64,000 nt of DNA from the NCBI RefSeq assembly GCF_027887165.1, contig NC_077231.1, forward strand, positions 186,170,103-186,234,102, read 5' to 3'. Shown here one piece after another: positions 48,375 to 59,519 of the stretch (position 1 is the first letter of the stretch; each line of letters starts with the position of its first letter). The notes beneath the pieces are model-generated. The model was not told where the DNA came from. It was given only the letters and a program-made list of their open reading frames with translations, and did not search any database. The DNA is from Monodelphis domestica (Eukaryota > Chordata > Mammalia > Didelphimorphia > Didelphidae). The position numbers were made by a program, and so were the translations under genes.

Positions 48375-48749
48375 CCACTGAGCGACCCAGTTGCCCGACC
48401 CCTCCCCCCCAGATCTTTTTCAGACAACCTGCTATCTAACCAGAGCTACTCTATCTTATGTTTGTGAAGTTCTAAGCTCTATTAGGGAAGAGCCCTTTTC
48501 TTCTTTATTGCCTTCAGTTCCTACTTCTGTGCCTTACCTGGAATTCATACAAGGTGAAAGAATGTCAAATGAAAATATACTATCTTTGAGAAGCCAGCTC
48601 CTGCAGTTATGTTACATGGTAACTTAGTAAAAGCACCAAGAGGACACACAGGAATCTTGACTAATTTGCTTTGGAGTTTTGGTGAAGTTTGCTCTAGTCC
48701 ATCTGTTCATTCAGCTATAAAATAAGCAGCTCTTTTAGAAGAAATGAAA

Positions 48750-48900
48750 ATTAGGAAGTAGGCTTATGAGAGTGAGAGATTCAAAGTCTGTGCCATTTAC
48801 TGTCTGTGACCTTGGACAAGTCACTTAACCTCAATTTCCCATAATCTATAAAACTGAAGGGCTACACTCAGATTTCTCTGTCTCAGTTCTAAATCTGAGT
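48750..48900 (+). repeat. MIR-type SINE relic
   Basis: 'tgtctgtgaccttggacaagtcacttaacctcaatttccc' is MIR core on the plus strand. Confidence 0.7.
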
Positions 48901-49129
48901 TCAAATGATCACTTATTACCCCATGAAAGCTTATGAAGAGCTTCCCCCCCCCCCATTGTGATATGATATAAATGAACCAGGTATTTAGTAAATGGTGGAA
49001 ATGCACTAGGACCTGAGGAGAATACCAAGGAAATAGAACATAATCCTTGTGTCCCAAAAGCCTGCCATTATGCCCTTTTGCTGAGCAGAGCTGGGGACTC
49101 ATGGTTTCTGCATTTTGTCCTCCATATCT

Positions 49130-49375
49130 GTATGGTGCAAATAGAGTGAATCATAGGAATTAGAAAAATGTGAGTTCAAACCCAACTTCAGGCATTTACT
49201 ACCTATGAAACTTCAGGCAAATCCCTCAACTTCTTTCATTCTTGGTTTCCTCATCAATAAAATAGGGAAAAATAATAGCAACTATCTCCCAAGGTTGTGG
49301 GAGGGGGGGAAGAGAGAGATAACATGCTATTTTTAAAGTGCTTTGCAAGCCTTAAAGTGTTTTAGCCTATTAAAC
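49130..49375 (+). repeat. MIR-type SINE relic
   Basis: 'gtgagttcaaacccaacttcagg', 'ggtttcctcatcaataaaat' and 'aagtgctttgcaagcctt' in MIR order. Confidence 0.7.
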
Positions 49376-49382
49376 TCTATAT

Positions 49383-49615
49383 TTGGGTGCAGTGGGTAGA
49401 GCAAGGGGCCAAGAAGTCATAAAGTCTCATCTTTATGAGTTTAAATATAGACTCATAAATTTACTGACTGTGTGTGACCCTGGGCAAGTCAAGTAATCCC
49501 GTGTGCCTCCGTTTCCTCATTTGTAAAATGAACTGGGAAAAGAAATGGCAAGCCATTCCAATATCTTTGCTAAGAAAACCATAGATGGAGACAGGCATCA
49601 ATAAAGTCCTTTTGC
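49383..49615 (+). repeat. MON/MIR-type marsupial SINE
   Basis: 'ggtgcagtgggtagagca', 'gtgtgaccctgggcaagtca', 'cctcatttgtaaaatgaact', 'aatggcaagccattcc' and 'tttgctaagaaaaccata' match the marsupial MON-type SINE. It lies about 120 bp before the LSM8 CpG island. Confidence 0.7.
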
Positions 49616-49739
49616 ATTCTAAATGAATAAACTTCTAACCTTTTATACTTTAAATGCAATGAAAAACTCATTGCTCTGTCTTTCTACTTCCTTCCATCTT
49701 TTCCCGAATTTCAGGTCCTTCCCTCTTCATACCTCTCTA

Positions 49740-50290
49740 GCCTAGCTCTACTCCGCCTTCTTTCCGTCCACGTGATGCACAACATCCTGGACGGACCACG
49801 CAAAGGGCGCACGCGCGCCAATCCTCTCTCACCACCACCCCCTGCTCAGAGTAGAGGCATCGGCCAGGGGATGGGGGAAAAGGTAGCGGAGGTAGCCTCC
49901 AGTCTCGCGATATTTCCTTCCTAGAAGGCGAAGAGCACTTAGGTGTTTGTCGTTATCAGGTTGTGTTCCTTTTTTCCTCATTCCCTTTTTTTCTCGGCCT
50001 TTGGCGCAGACTCTGGAAAACAGGGCCAACGCATCATGACGTCGGCATTGGAGAACTACATCAACCGTATCCTTTCTCGCGTCTCCCTCTTCCCCTTCCC
50101 CGGAGAAAGATCCCCTCTATGGTCGCGTTAGGGAGCGTTAGCTGCACCGTGCCCGCGGACCATGGGAGCCGAACGGGCCTGGCGCGTGCCTGCCGGGAAG
50201 GGGAGGAGCGATTAGATCCGGACCCGCCTGCTGAGACTCGGGGTCCTTGGGAAGGCGCTTTCGTATCCTGGGGATCATGGGCCTATTCCT
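49740..50290 (+). promoter_or_regulatory. LSM8: LSM8 CpG-island promoter
   Basis: A GC-rich, CpG-dense stretch in otherwise AT-rich DNA, spanning the first exon. No TATA box. Visible sites: CACGTG E-box at 49769-49774, CCAAT at 49818-49822 after an (acgcgcg) run, and TCTCGCGA at 49903-49910, which resembles the BANP (CGCG-element) motif found in housekeeping promoters. Transcription probably starts between about 49.90 and 49.95 kb; this is inference. Confidence 0.85.
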
Positions 50291-53236
50291 CCCCCAGCTT
50301 CCTGGTAGATCTCGATTGTGGTGTTCTTTTCTGCCTTCTGTTCTTTAGTTTTCCTCCGTCCTGAGCCCAACTCCCTCCGCTGTTCATCCTCCAGATGCGA
50401 GCTGGCCTTCCCTCCCTCCCCCCCCCCCCCCAAGCTAGAGCGGAGAGCTTGAATGCGGGACAAATATGGGCCAAGCGCGTGGCTGCCCTTAGCAGAACTA
50501 GGAAGGTTCTCGCCTATGCTAAAAACAAGAAAGGCCCTACTTTTAGACCCCAGAAGGAAACCATTCATTCTTGTTTATGAAGGGGTGAGAGAGTTGAGAG
50601 GAAGCAAATTATCATATTTGGGAGTTTCCGTTTTTTGGTAATTTGTAGTTGGACACCTTAGTGGAAGTTATATGAGAAAAGTTGTTTTAAGTTAGCATAG
50701 TATCAAACGTTGCTAAAAATCTTATCTGTAAGAATTGTAAAACTATAGCTGTTTTAAGAGCAGAATAGTTACATAGATGAAAGGGTAATTTTCTCCCTCC
50801 CAAGATCCTGAAGATATGATTTTGGAAATGTTATAAGCACCAAGGTTTTGTTTTTTAACATGATCTCTTTTACAGTTTTCAGACTTTTGTAATCTACTTT
50901 TTATGTAGAGAATTTGGAATTACTGTGACAGTAATACTTAAGATTTTCTAACAAAATAGGTTTTTTCATCAAGGCTTAAAGTTACAAAATACAGACTTGC
51001 CTAAAGAAATACTTCCTTAATCCTATTTTAATCAGGTACAGTTGCTGTAATTACATCTGATGGCAGAATGATTGTGGTAAGTATTCAATTTACTCTATTT
51101 TATCAGCTCATAATGTTTTATTTGTAGAATACCTTTTCATTGTAAGATGGCAGGATATTTTTACATTTTAACATTGTAGCTAGAATGTTGTAATGGTATC
51201 AGAAAGAATTAGATTCAAACCCTACCTCTCCTCTAATCGCTATTAGCTGTTGGTCCATAGAAAAGTTCCTCTCTAAATTTCAGTTCTCTAATGTATAAAA
51301 GGAGATGTCTTTGCAAACCTTTAGAATCTGTATGAATGTTAGTTATCACCACTTTTCTCATAGACCACATAAATTATTAGAATACTTGCCTTCTCCATTC
51401 TTCTCCCTTTCAACTTTCCACAATCTGAATTTGAACCCAATAACTGGAATTGCCCTCTCCAAAGTTGTCAGGAAACTTTTAATTGCCAAATCTAATGGCT
51501 TTTGTTCGATCCTTGTCCTTTCTGACTTATACCACATATGACACTGATGATCATTTTTTTTCCTCTGGATATTCCCCCTCTCTAGGATTTATGACATTAT
51601 TCTCTTTATTTTCCTCCTGCTTTGTAGTCCTTCACTGGATCTTCATCTCTGTTATATTAAATAAGTGTATTCCCCATCTCTCCTGGATTTTCTTCTCTTT
51701 TTCCTTTATCATTTCTTCTTTTTATCATTTCTTCCCCATCTCACTTCTTGTTATTTTCTAGATGCAATGATTCCCAGGTCTCTGTGTGATCTCTCTTCTG
51801 AGATCTAGCCCCACATCACCAATCCATTCTCCAGGCTTCTGAAACTCAACTTGTGTAAAACACAACTCATTACATTTCCCTCCAACTCCCAGCTCTCCCT
51901 TCATTCAGACTGCTTTTGCAGCATTATCACCTTCTGGCTTCTTGGTAAATTCCAATGACTCCTCCAGGCCTTTGATTATAGACTACATATAGATCACAAC
52001 ACATTCACATTTTCTCATTCTGTGCAACTCTTGTGTTTGTCCTCCTTTCAGCCCTATATAGGCATTTCAGTATGCTAAGGGCTCCAGATCTTTAAGCATC
52101 ACTCAATACAAATAGTCCCCCTCCTCCTCTGGTCATACATTTTTTGGAGTTGTCTCACTTGGGGTTTGGTTAAAGAGCAATGGAGGGGGCCATAGTTGAC
52201 ATGAAAAAGCTTTAAGTAAGTCATTGAGATTTGTACATAAACATCATAAAGATACTATATAAATATGAAAATCTGTTAATTTATATGACCTCTAGTTCAG
52301 GTAAGAAACCTCAGTGGAGAATGTATATCTTCATAGGTTTTCAGTGTTGTAAAGGACCTTAGAGATCATCTAGTCTGGTGATGGTGAAACTTTTAGAAGG
52401 GTAGGTGATATGAGAAATGTCATCAAGCACCTGTGGAGATTAGGAGGGGAGCTGCCTTCCTGCATCCCTCTGGCTTTCTTGTAACAAGCTCTGATGAAGT
52501 CTGTGCTGGGGCGATGGTGCATATACCCACTAAAAGGGATCTAAGTACCCCCTATGTGTGTGTGCCATAAACTATGGATCTAGTTTAACCCTCTGGTCAT
52601 AAAAATAATAATAAAAGCTAATATTCTTATAGTGCTTTAAGGTTTGCAAAAACCCTTTGCCTCCTTTGGTCCTTTCATCCCCTTTTTACAGATAAGGAAT
52701 TTATGTGGTTTCTTTTCTCAGTAGAGTATGACAGCTGCTGTTATGGAGCAGATGACATTGCTTTGATTGGTGTTTTGTTTTGAAAGGGTATAGAGAAAGC
52801 AGATTGGGAATCAGATTTGGGTTATAAGAAGTATACAACCTTGGGCAAATTGATTAATTTTTGTAAGCCTCTGTTTTCTGATCTATAAAATGGAAACTAA
52901 TAATGATAATAATCCATGTTTGTATTATGGAATTATTTGTAATATCATGAATATGAAAAGTGCTTTGAAAAAGGTAAAGCAGTTATATAAAACTATGTAA
53001 AGTGATTTATTTTTTATCTTATAAAAGTCCAAGATAAAAATAGTTCTATCTTAAATGAGTAAATTTAAAGGAAAAATATTTTTTTCTAGAAGTTTTTACA
53101 CACAAACAACATAAAAAAGCTTAAGCCTATCTGTGGAAATGGTTCATTACTTGATACATCTAAAACATGCCTACATGCTGTGTTTTCAAAGTTATGCTTC
53201 TCCCAGTTGACTCTTTTTGTTTGTTATAAATCTATG

Positions 53237-53295
<59 letters not shown>

Positions 53296-56200
53296 ATGTG
53301 AGAATTGGTTACTTGTTAGTTCCTTTTTAAAATAAGATTTCTCCAAACCCCAGATTTAGTTTACTTCTTTTGTCATTGCTTTTATTCAGGTGAGGAAAGC
53401 TGAATATACAGAAAATTAATTAAAAATGGAAACATTTTAACCAGAGTCATTTAAATTTAGATTTCCTCAGAAATTCAGCCAATTCTTCCCTCATTCAAAA
53501 TCTATTTTTTCCATAAAATGTGCTCTAATTAATCCCATCAGGTTCCAGTTATTTTCATAAAATAGTACCTTTTTTCCACTTGAAAAGTTATACTTAATAT
53601 CTTAAAAAGTTTTCTATTTAATATTTTTATTAACTTTCCTTTGTCTACTTTCTTTAGAAGTTCTTCAAATTAAAGGGTTTGTATTTTGTCTTTATCTCTC
53701 TAGCTACTCCACAATATAATGTAAGTGTTTATTGAACTTAATATTAGCTGCCTACCTTCCTTTTGTAAGTTCACAATAATTGGTGCAAAAAATATTTTCT
53801 GGAGTACCTTCTAAGACTCCGTAGCTTTCTGCATTTGACACACAAGTGTATTTTTTCCCCATTATTCAAAAATGGGTTTTATAATCTAAAATAATGGCAT
53901 TTACAGAGGGTTAGATTTTTGCCTTTTTGTTTTTTAATTTTAGAATTAGACTTTTTAAAGTGGCTAACGTGCATTAGAGACATTTTTCTAGAATTATTAT
54001 ATGTTATATTTTGAACGTAAGATAAACTTAAAACTAAGATAACTTAAAAACATTTCATTATTCTTTTGAATGTATACTTCACAGGGAACACTAAAAGGTT
54101 TTGATCAGACCATTAATTTGATTTTGGATGAAAGCCATGAACGGGTATTCAGCTCTTCTCAGGGAGTAGAGCAAGTGGTGTTAGGATTATACATTGTCAG
54201 AGGTGATAATGTGTGAGTATGTTTTTTTTTTTATTTGGGCAAATGCAAGCTTTAAGTATACATAATAGATAATATGATTACATTTATAAATTATGTTATC
54301 CATAATACTTATTATAGCTATTAATGTAGATATTTTGTTTTTCCCAAAAGGGAAGTTTTCTCTTAAAAGGAATCTCATAGTGAATTCTTTGGCAAAGTGA
54401 ATAATTATCCCCAAATCATTTTTATAATTGTGGACTTTTACATATTATCCTCACTTAAGATGAATTAGACCTGGGCTTAGTAGTGTATGTCTGTAATCCT
54501 TCTGCTACTGGAGAGGCTGAAGCAAGTAGATCTCCTGAACTAGAGAGTTCTGAGCAGCAATAGAGTTTTCACACTAAGTTCAGCACCAATATGGAGTAAG
54601 CCCCTGTGAGTGTGTGCTTGTTATCAGGCTGCTTCTGACAGCTAGATCACCCAGTGGAGAGTTATGGGTCTAGTCATAAAGTCGAGTTCAGATCCATTCT
54701 CAGGGTCACATAGCTGGTAAACTATGGCAGGATTCAGACTTCTTCTGAATCTAAACACAACAGTGAGCCATCTAGCTATCATTTTTTTTTAAGGATAAAG
54801 CACATTTGTCCTTCCCTCATTTTGTAACACCTTTCCCATTTCCATGATTTTTCAAAGATCAGCTGTGGCTCAAAAAGGATCTATACCAGTATCTTGCCAT
54901 ATGATTTACACAGCCTATAGACTGGTATTCATTTTATGGAATGTTTCGTGTTGCTTTATCACCTTAGTTGCCCTGATTTTCAATTCAATTTTTAACCATT
55001 TTGTTTTATCTATCCTTCCCATTATTCCCCTTGGATTTAAAAAAAAAATGAGGCAAAATGGAGTAGTTCAGCCTGCTTACAATTTTGTCTGTCAGCATTC
55101 CTTCCATGCCAAACAGTTTTCCTGTCCTTTCTATGATACTTTTCTTCCCCTAAAATAAGCAAAAATTAAAAACTCTTTTAGGCAATCTTAGCATTAATTA
55201 CAAGCCACACCTCTTTTTGGCCTTTAGCATTGCTGAAATTATTCTTATACAATTATACTAGTTTTGTTGATCCTTAGTTACCTTTCTTTGCAAGTCTTTT
55301 AAAAATCTGATTTGGTTGAAGAGTTGCCTTTATCACTTTCTTTAGACAATACCCCTTATCTTTTTTTTTTTTTAACCCTTACCTTCTGTCTTAGAATTGA
55401 TACCGAGTATTGATTCTAAAGCAGGAGAGTGGAAAGGACTAAGCAGTAGGGTTAAGTGACTTGCCTATGTTCACAAAGCTAGGAAGTGTCTGAGGTCAGA
55501 TTTGAACCCAGGTCTTCCCAACTCTAGGCCTGGCTTTATCTTTTGTGCTAACTAGCTGCTCCTCCCCTTATCCTTAATGGGTGAATTCTTTAAGATAAAT
55601 TCATAAAAAAGATGTAAGCAACCTGCCATGATACATCATACAAAAGATTTAGAGCTAGAAGGAATCCATTCTGTTTTTGTTTTCAAAACTAAACTATTAA
55701 AAGCTACCCATCCTTCTTAGGCTTATATTTCCTATAGTATATTAGGATGCTGGACCTTCACTTTAGCTTCACATATATTCTATATAAGAATGATATCAGT
55801 CAGTAAAAGAGGAAAAAATGAATTGCTTTGTAAGTAATACCATAAATGAGTCTTGATAAAAATATTAACTTTTGCAATATTTTGTCATAGCAGAAAAATC
55901 CATAATTGAAATTAATTTAGAAGTCATTTTAGTTGTCTATTATTATAAAAACAGTAATGTTTATGCAAACTTTGAATCATAAGTGGTAGACTAAGTTTTT
56001 GTTGTATCACATCCTTTAATATGTTATAATATCTATAGGGTTTGACATATAATCTGACAACATAGTCTGACTGATAATTACATTATTTTAAAATTTTACT
56101 TCATCTAGGAAAGAACTTGATTTTAATTTTTAGGTAGGATCTTTATTTTTAGTCCAGAATTCCTACTATAATATGACTCCCATTTTTTTAACTTAGGTAT

Positions 56201-56464
56201 AAAAATAATTGTTTTATTAAAATATTAAATTTGTTCTAAACCTCATCTCCTTTCCCCTGTATTTGCTTTCTATTTTGAAAGACTTTAGTATTTTACTCCC
56301 AACTTTTAAAAAAATCTAAATATCTCCATTAGAATTTTATTCATTCTCTTTTCTTTGTTACTTTTCATTTCAGTGCAGTTATTGGAGAGATTGATGAAGA
56401 GACAGACTCTGCACTTGATTTGGGTAATATTCGAGCAGAACCTCTGAACTCAGTAGCACACTGA
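50036..56464 (+). CDS. LSM8: LSM8, U6 snRNA-associated Sm-like protein
   Basis: LSM8 is the subunit that makes the Lsm2-8 ring nuclear; the ring binds the U-tract at the 3' end of U6 snRNA and aids spliceosome assembly and U6 stability. Coding exons: 50036-50066, 51036-51076, 54085-54212 and 56374-56464, total 291 bases, 96 residues plus TGA. All introns have GT-AG ends (donors gtatcc, gtaagt, gtgagt; acceptors atcag, cacag, ttcag) and the phases join. The product starts MTSALENYINRTVAVITSDG and ends GNIRAEPLNSVAH. Sm1 lies in residues about 9-45 (DGRMIVGTLKGFDQTINLIL) and Sm2 about 60-75 (GLYIVRGDNVAVIG). It equals the human protein as I recall it. The start ATG is the first codon of the known protein. 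It is the only intact gene here. Confidence 0.98.
50067..51035 (+). other. LSM8 intron 1
   Basis: First part is still CpG island, including a run of 13-14 Cs at about 50418-50431. The rest is AT-rich with no recognised repeat. A 133-codon open frame crossing exon 1 in another frame is a by-product of GC-rich sequence. Confidence 0.8.
51178..51300 (+). repeat. MIR-like SINE relic in LSM8 intron 2
   Basis: 'gaattagattcaaaccctacctc' and 'agttctctaatgtataaaaggagatg' in MIR order. Diverged. Confidence 0.5.
51330..51990 (+). mobile_element. L2-type LINE fragment in LSM8 intron 2
   Basis: Pyrimidine-rich sequence with landmarks of mammalian L2 reverse transcriptase and downstream text in sense orientation: 'cctttctgacttataccac', 'cactggatcttcatctc', 'agatgcaatgattcccaggtc' (around the ADDSQ region) and 'gaaactcaacttgtgtaaaac'. 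Old; no open frame. Confidence 0.55.
52375..52577. mobile_element. Probable hAT-like MITE in LSM8 intron 2
   Basis: Ends ctggtgatggtgaaac and gtgccataaactatgg are imperfect inverted repeats, and ATCTAGT flanks the segment (52368-52374 and 52578-52584). It interrupts MIR-like text: 'ggaccttagagatcatctagt' before and 'tctagtttaaccctctggtc' after read as one MIR/CORE unit once the insert is discounted. Confidence 0.6.
52770..52990 (+). repeat. MIR-type SINE relic in LSM8 intron 2
   Basis: 'acaaccttgggcaaattgat', 'cctctgttttctgatctataaaatgg' and 'gaaaagtgctttgaaaaagg'. Confidence 0.65.
53242..53291 (+). repeat. (AT)n microsatellite in LSM8 intron 2
   Basis: About 25 uninterrupted AT units. Confidence 0.97.
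54469..54637 (+). repeat. 7SL RNA-derived relic (Alu domain) in LSM8 intron 3
   Basis: The order matches the 5' part of 7SL RNA: 'gcttagtagtgtatgtctgtaat' (7SL GCGGTGGCGCGTGCCTGTAGT), 'ctactggagaggctgaagc' (CTACTCGGGAGGCTGAGGC), 'gagagttctgagcagcaatag' (AGGAGTTCTGGGCTGTAGTG) and 'cacactaagttcagcaccaa' then 'tatgg' (GCACTAAGTTCGGCATCAATATGG). It runs a little into the S domain, then gives way to SINE sequence. Strongly CpG-decayed, so old. Either a truncated 7SL pseudogene or part of a composite SINE. Confidence 0.85.
54638..54795. repeat. Head-facing pair of tRNA-type SINE halves (inverted)
   Basis: 54638-54705 reads as a plus-strand marsupial SINE head (agctagatcacccagtgga ... gagttcagatcc). 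54706-54780 reads as the same type of head on the minus strand (complement of 'agctagatggctcactgttg' and 'accagctatgtgaccc'). Together they form an imperfect palindrome, followed by a short T-run. Confidence 0.55.
55361..55563 (-). mobile_element. tRNA-derived SINE (WSINE1 type), LSM8 intron 3
   Basis: Antisense copy with T-run, 'aacccttaccttctgtctt', 'gacttgcctatgttcacaaagctagg' and a head ending 'ctagctgctcct'. A 9-bp target duplication CCCCTTATC flanks it (55352-55360 and 55564-55572). More diverged than the copy at 32609. Confidence 0.9.
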
Positions 56465-56632
56465 TATATTAGAAACTTTGGACTTTGTAAATCTTTTGAC
56501 TGTATAGATTTCCTTATTCTGAGGATAATGTGCAGGATTTTTACATATTGTGATAACTAATTACATTTTTACTCATTTTGTGAGTGTTGTCATTTGATAT
56601 GTAAATTAAAACATTTCTACATTTTACATTTT
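56465..56632 (+). terminator. LSM8: LSM8 3' UTR with ATTAAA polyadenylation signal
   Basis: ATTAAA at 56605-56610 (gtaaattaaaacattt), about 140 bases after the stop codon, followed by T-rich sequence with 'attttattgtaag' and 'gttttctat'. Cleavage is expected near 56625-56632. Use of this site is inferred; longer 3' ends are possible. Confidence 0.65.
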
Positions 56633-57563
56633 ATTGTAAGATTTTGTTTTCTATATTAAATTGTATAAACATCTAGCAGCGACTAATATGCATAATTTGA
56701 ATAATTTTATAAACAAATGATACCTTTGACATTTTAAAATGAAGTTGTAAACAGAAATTTATGTACCATTTAAATCAGTGTTAATGTTAATACTGGGCAA
56801 TGACAAATTGGCTCATAATTGAGGAAACAAATCTATCTGGAACGTCTCAAATGAAATTTCTTAGTACTGTTGGCATTAGTTTATTTCTATGATTGCTATT
56901 TTTTGATAGTTCTAACAGTTTCCTCTAAGAGTTATGAGTCAATCTGGCTTTAAATGAAAGGGAAAATGATGATGGAAGAGAGAATATTCTCATAGAACAG
57001 AGAGTAGTAGAGACAAAGTACAAGAATTGGTAAACTGAATGTGAATAACTTGCTTGAAGTATATTTTTAATGTGACCGTACCATGTTAAATTATCTTGAT
57101 ATGAATAATATCCATCCAACTTGGCAAATATCACTTTATAAATGTTAGTAATTGAAAATTTGTTTCTATTTAGCCAAAGCTTACTATCATTATATAACTT
57201 GTAAACAATTTTCTCTGATATATTAGAATGTCAAAGGATTATTTAAAAAATGGTTAATTTTCTGTATAAGCACATTATTTCTATTAAGCAATCTATGTGA
57301 AAATTAATCATTTGAAATACAAAAAATCTCCAACTTATAAATTGGATTATCATATGAAAGTTCTTTTAGTAATGTAAAAAGTTAGTGTTTTAAAGTTTTA
57401 AATACCTTTTGTCATAGTAATTATGGATATAAAAAGTGATTGTATTTCTAAGTTAGTTTATAAATGCCCATAATATAGTTGATATTTTTCAGTGGAAAAA
57501 TAGAAAAGAGTATTACATTGTATCTTAAAGAAAAAGTCTTTGAGGATGAGTATAAAGGATTTT
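56633..57563. other. Downstream flank of LSM8, nothing recognised
   Basis: AT-rich; may contain longer LSM8 3' UTR forms. No repeat identified. Confidence 0.45.
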
Positions 57564-57575
57564 TTGAACATTTTT

Positions 57576-57778
57576 TTTTTATAAAAACCCTTGCCTTCCA
57601 TCTTAGAATCAATACTGTGTATTGGTTCCAAGGCAGAAGAGTGGTAAGGGCTAGGCAATGGGAGTCAAGTGATTTGCCCAGGGTCACACAGCTGGGAAGT
57701 GTCTGAGGTCAGATTTGAACCTAGGACCTCCCATCTCTAGGCCTGGCTCTCAATCCACTGAGCTACCCAGCTGCCCCC
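57576..57778 (-). mobile_element. tRNA-derived SINE (WSINE1 type), full length
   Basis: Antisense copy with T-run, 'ataaaaacccttgccttccat', 'gcccagggtcacacagctgg' and head 'ccactgagctacccagctgc'. Target duplication TTGAACATTTTT flanks it (57564-57575 and 57779-57790). Little diverged, so young. Confidence 0.93.
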
Positions 57779-57790
57779 TTGAACATTTTT

Positions 57791-58740
57791 AAGAGCTTTA
57801 GAGGATGGTAACAATGATTGTATAATTTTGCTTTTCCTAACCTTTGGTACAAGTTGTCTTTGTACATTGACTCCCCAAGAACCTGTAATTTTTTCAGAGT
57901 ACAAACTAATATCCAGTTGCTAGAACTTAACCTATTAATGTGTCACAGCTAACTAGGTTAAGCTGAGCCCATAATAAGTTTTCTATCTTGGTAAGAATTG
58001 TTGAAGCTTATACTTTGCTACCAGAGGGTCTGAGGAACTAGGCCAATCTCCATACCAAAATAAGTCTTTGGAGCAAGACTTTTGTTACTTTAGATCACAA
58101 GTGGAACAAAGAGCAGAGATATTTTTGCAGATGTAAGCAGGAAACTAGAAGGAAATATACGTATTTCAAAAAAGATAGTTTTCAGTATCATGAACTGTTC
58201 TGTGAGCCCCAAAAGAGAATTGTGAGAAATTTTCATTATTAATCTTTAAGAAGGAGATGGTAGAGGTTAGGGGTTCTCAGACTCACATAAGGTCAGATAG
58301 TGAACCAGGTGCTTGAGATAAGAAACTGCCCATAATCTGGACAAATTGGTCACCATAATCTGTAAGATCATATGCTAGGTGTTAGTTCATGGTTGGGGGC
58401 AAGGGTAATGCATTGTAATACAATGATATACCTTGTATCTTGGGAACTGCCCCATAGGTAACTGAAAACTTAGACTGGACCAATCAACAAAAAGTTAATG
58501 GGAAGTTTGGCTTTAGTAAATTTCATGAGACTGGTCAAATGTTATATTAATTAGGTGGACAGTGAGGTAGGCTATCAAAGATTATTAAATAAGTAGAAAA
58601 ATGCAAATATTTAGAGTTGTTAGCTGTTAAACAGAACTACACAACTAAAGCAACTTCATTTATCCAAGAAGCAGGGAACCTGCTCAAGGTAAGGTTTTAA
58701 GGAAGCTAATTGAAATTTTTGTTGCTGAAATGGCTTTCTA
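57791..58740. other. Intergenic, nothing recognised
   Basis: No coding or RNA gene signal; no nameable repeat. Confidence 0.45.
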
Positions 58741-58944
58741 TGGGGCAGCTTAGTGAATTCAAATCTGTCTTCAGACTCTAGTTGTGTGACCCTGGGCAAG
58801 CTACTTATCACTGTTTGCCTTGTTTTTCTCATCTATAAAATGAGATGGAGAAGGAAACAGCAAACTGCTCTCTTATCTTTATCAAGAAAATCACAAAATG
58901 AGATCATATTCTGACATGACTGAAATGACTAAAAAACAATAAAG
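58741..58944 (+). repeat. MON-type marsupial SINE, worn
   Basis: 'ggggcagcttagtg', 'gttgtgtgaccctgggcaag', 'ctcatctataaaatgagatg', 'gagaaggaaacagcaaac' and 'tgacatgactgaaatgac' in order. Confidence 0.75.
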
Positions 58945-59464
58945 GTCCTGAGACCAAAAATTTTCTGGACTAATGTGTCCTGAATTTCCTCCTTTCCTTC
59001 TCCCTCAAAGAACAGGAATGGCAACTTTAACAGATGCTCATGTGATTGTATAAGATTTGAGAAAGAAGCTGATGGTCTGTTCTTGAACCCCAAACTATTT
59101 TTTTAGAGAAAGGGAAGAGTTTGAATTCAATGAGCAACATGACCTCACATTCTTGCCAGAGAGGGGAGATTTACTGGTAGTTGTTTCATTTGGAACTCCA
59201 AGGAGAGTAGAGCAAAATCAGTGACTTTCTTAGTTGGTCTAATGAAAAGAGAGGGCTTGGGGAGATTATGTGGAACTCTGTGGAAAAGAGGGATTGGTTA
59301 GCATGATGAAGTATTGCTCTGATAGCATCCTGAAGTTCTAGAGGTAGTTCCTAGGCCATTTGAGTGTTTTTATCTTTCTATACTCATTAACAGGCTCATG
59401 CCAGTGCCTAATGTCTTATGCATTTTCTCTGGGCTATGCCATACTCATTATCCAAGCATGCTTA

Positions 59465-59466
<2 letters not shown>

Positions 59467-59517
<51 letters not shown>
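59467..59517 (+). repeat. (GT)n microsatellite
   Basis: About 25 uninterrupted GT units. Confidence 0.97.

Positions 59518-59519
<2 letters not shown>

Noticed and set aside
49963-50364. 133-codon open frame across the LSM8 first exon
   Set aside because: Out of frame with LSM8 and explained by GC-rich island sequence with few stops.
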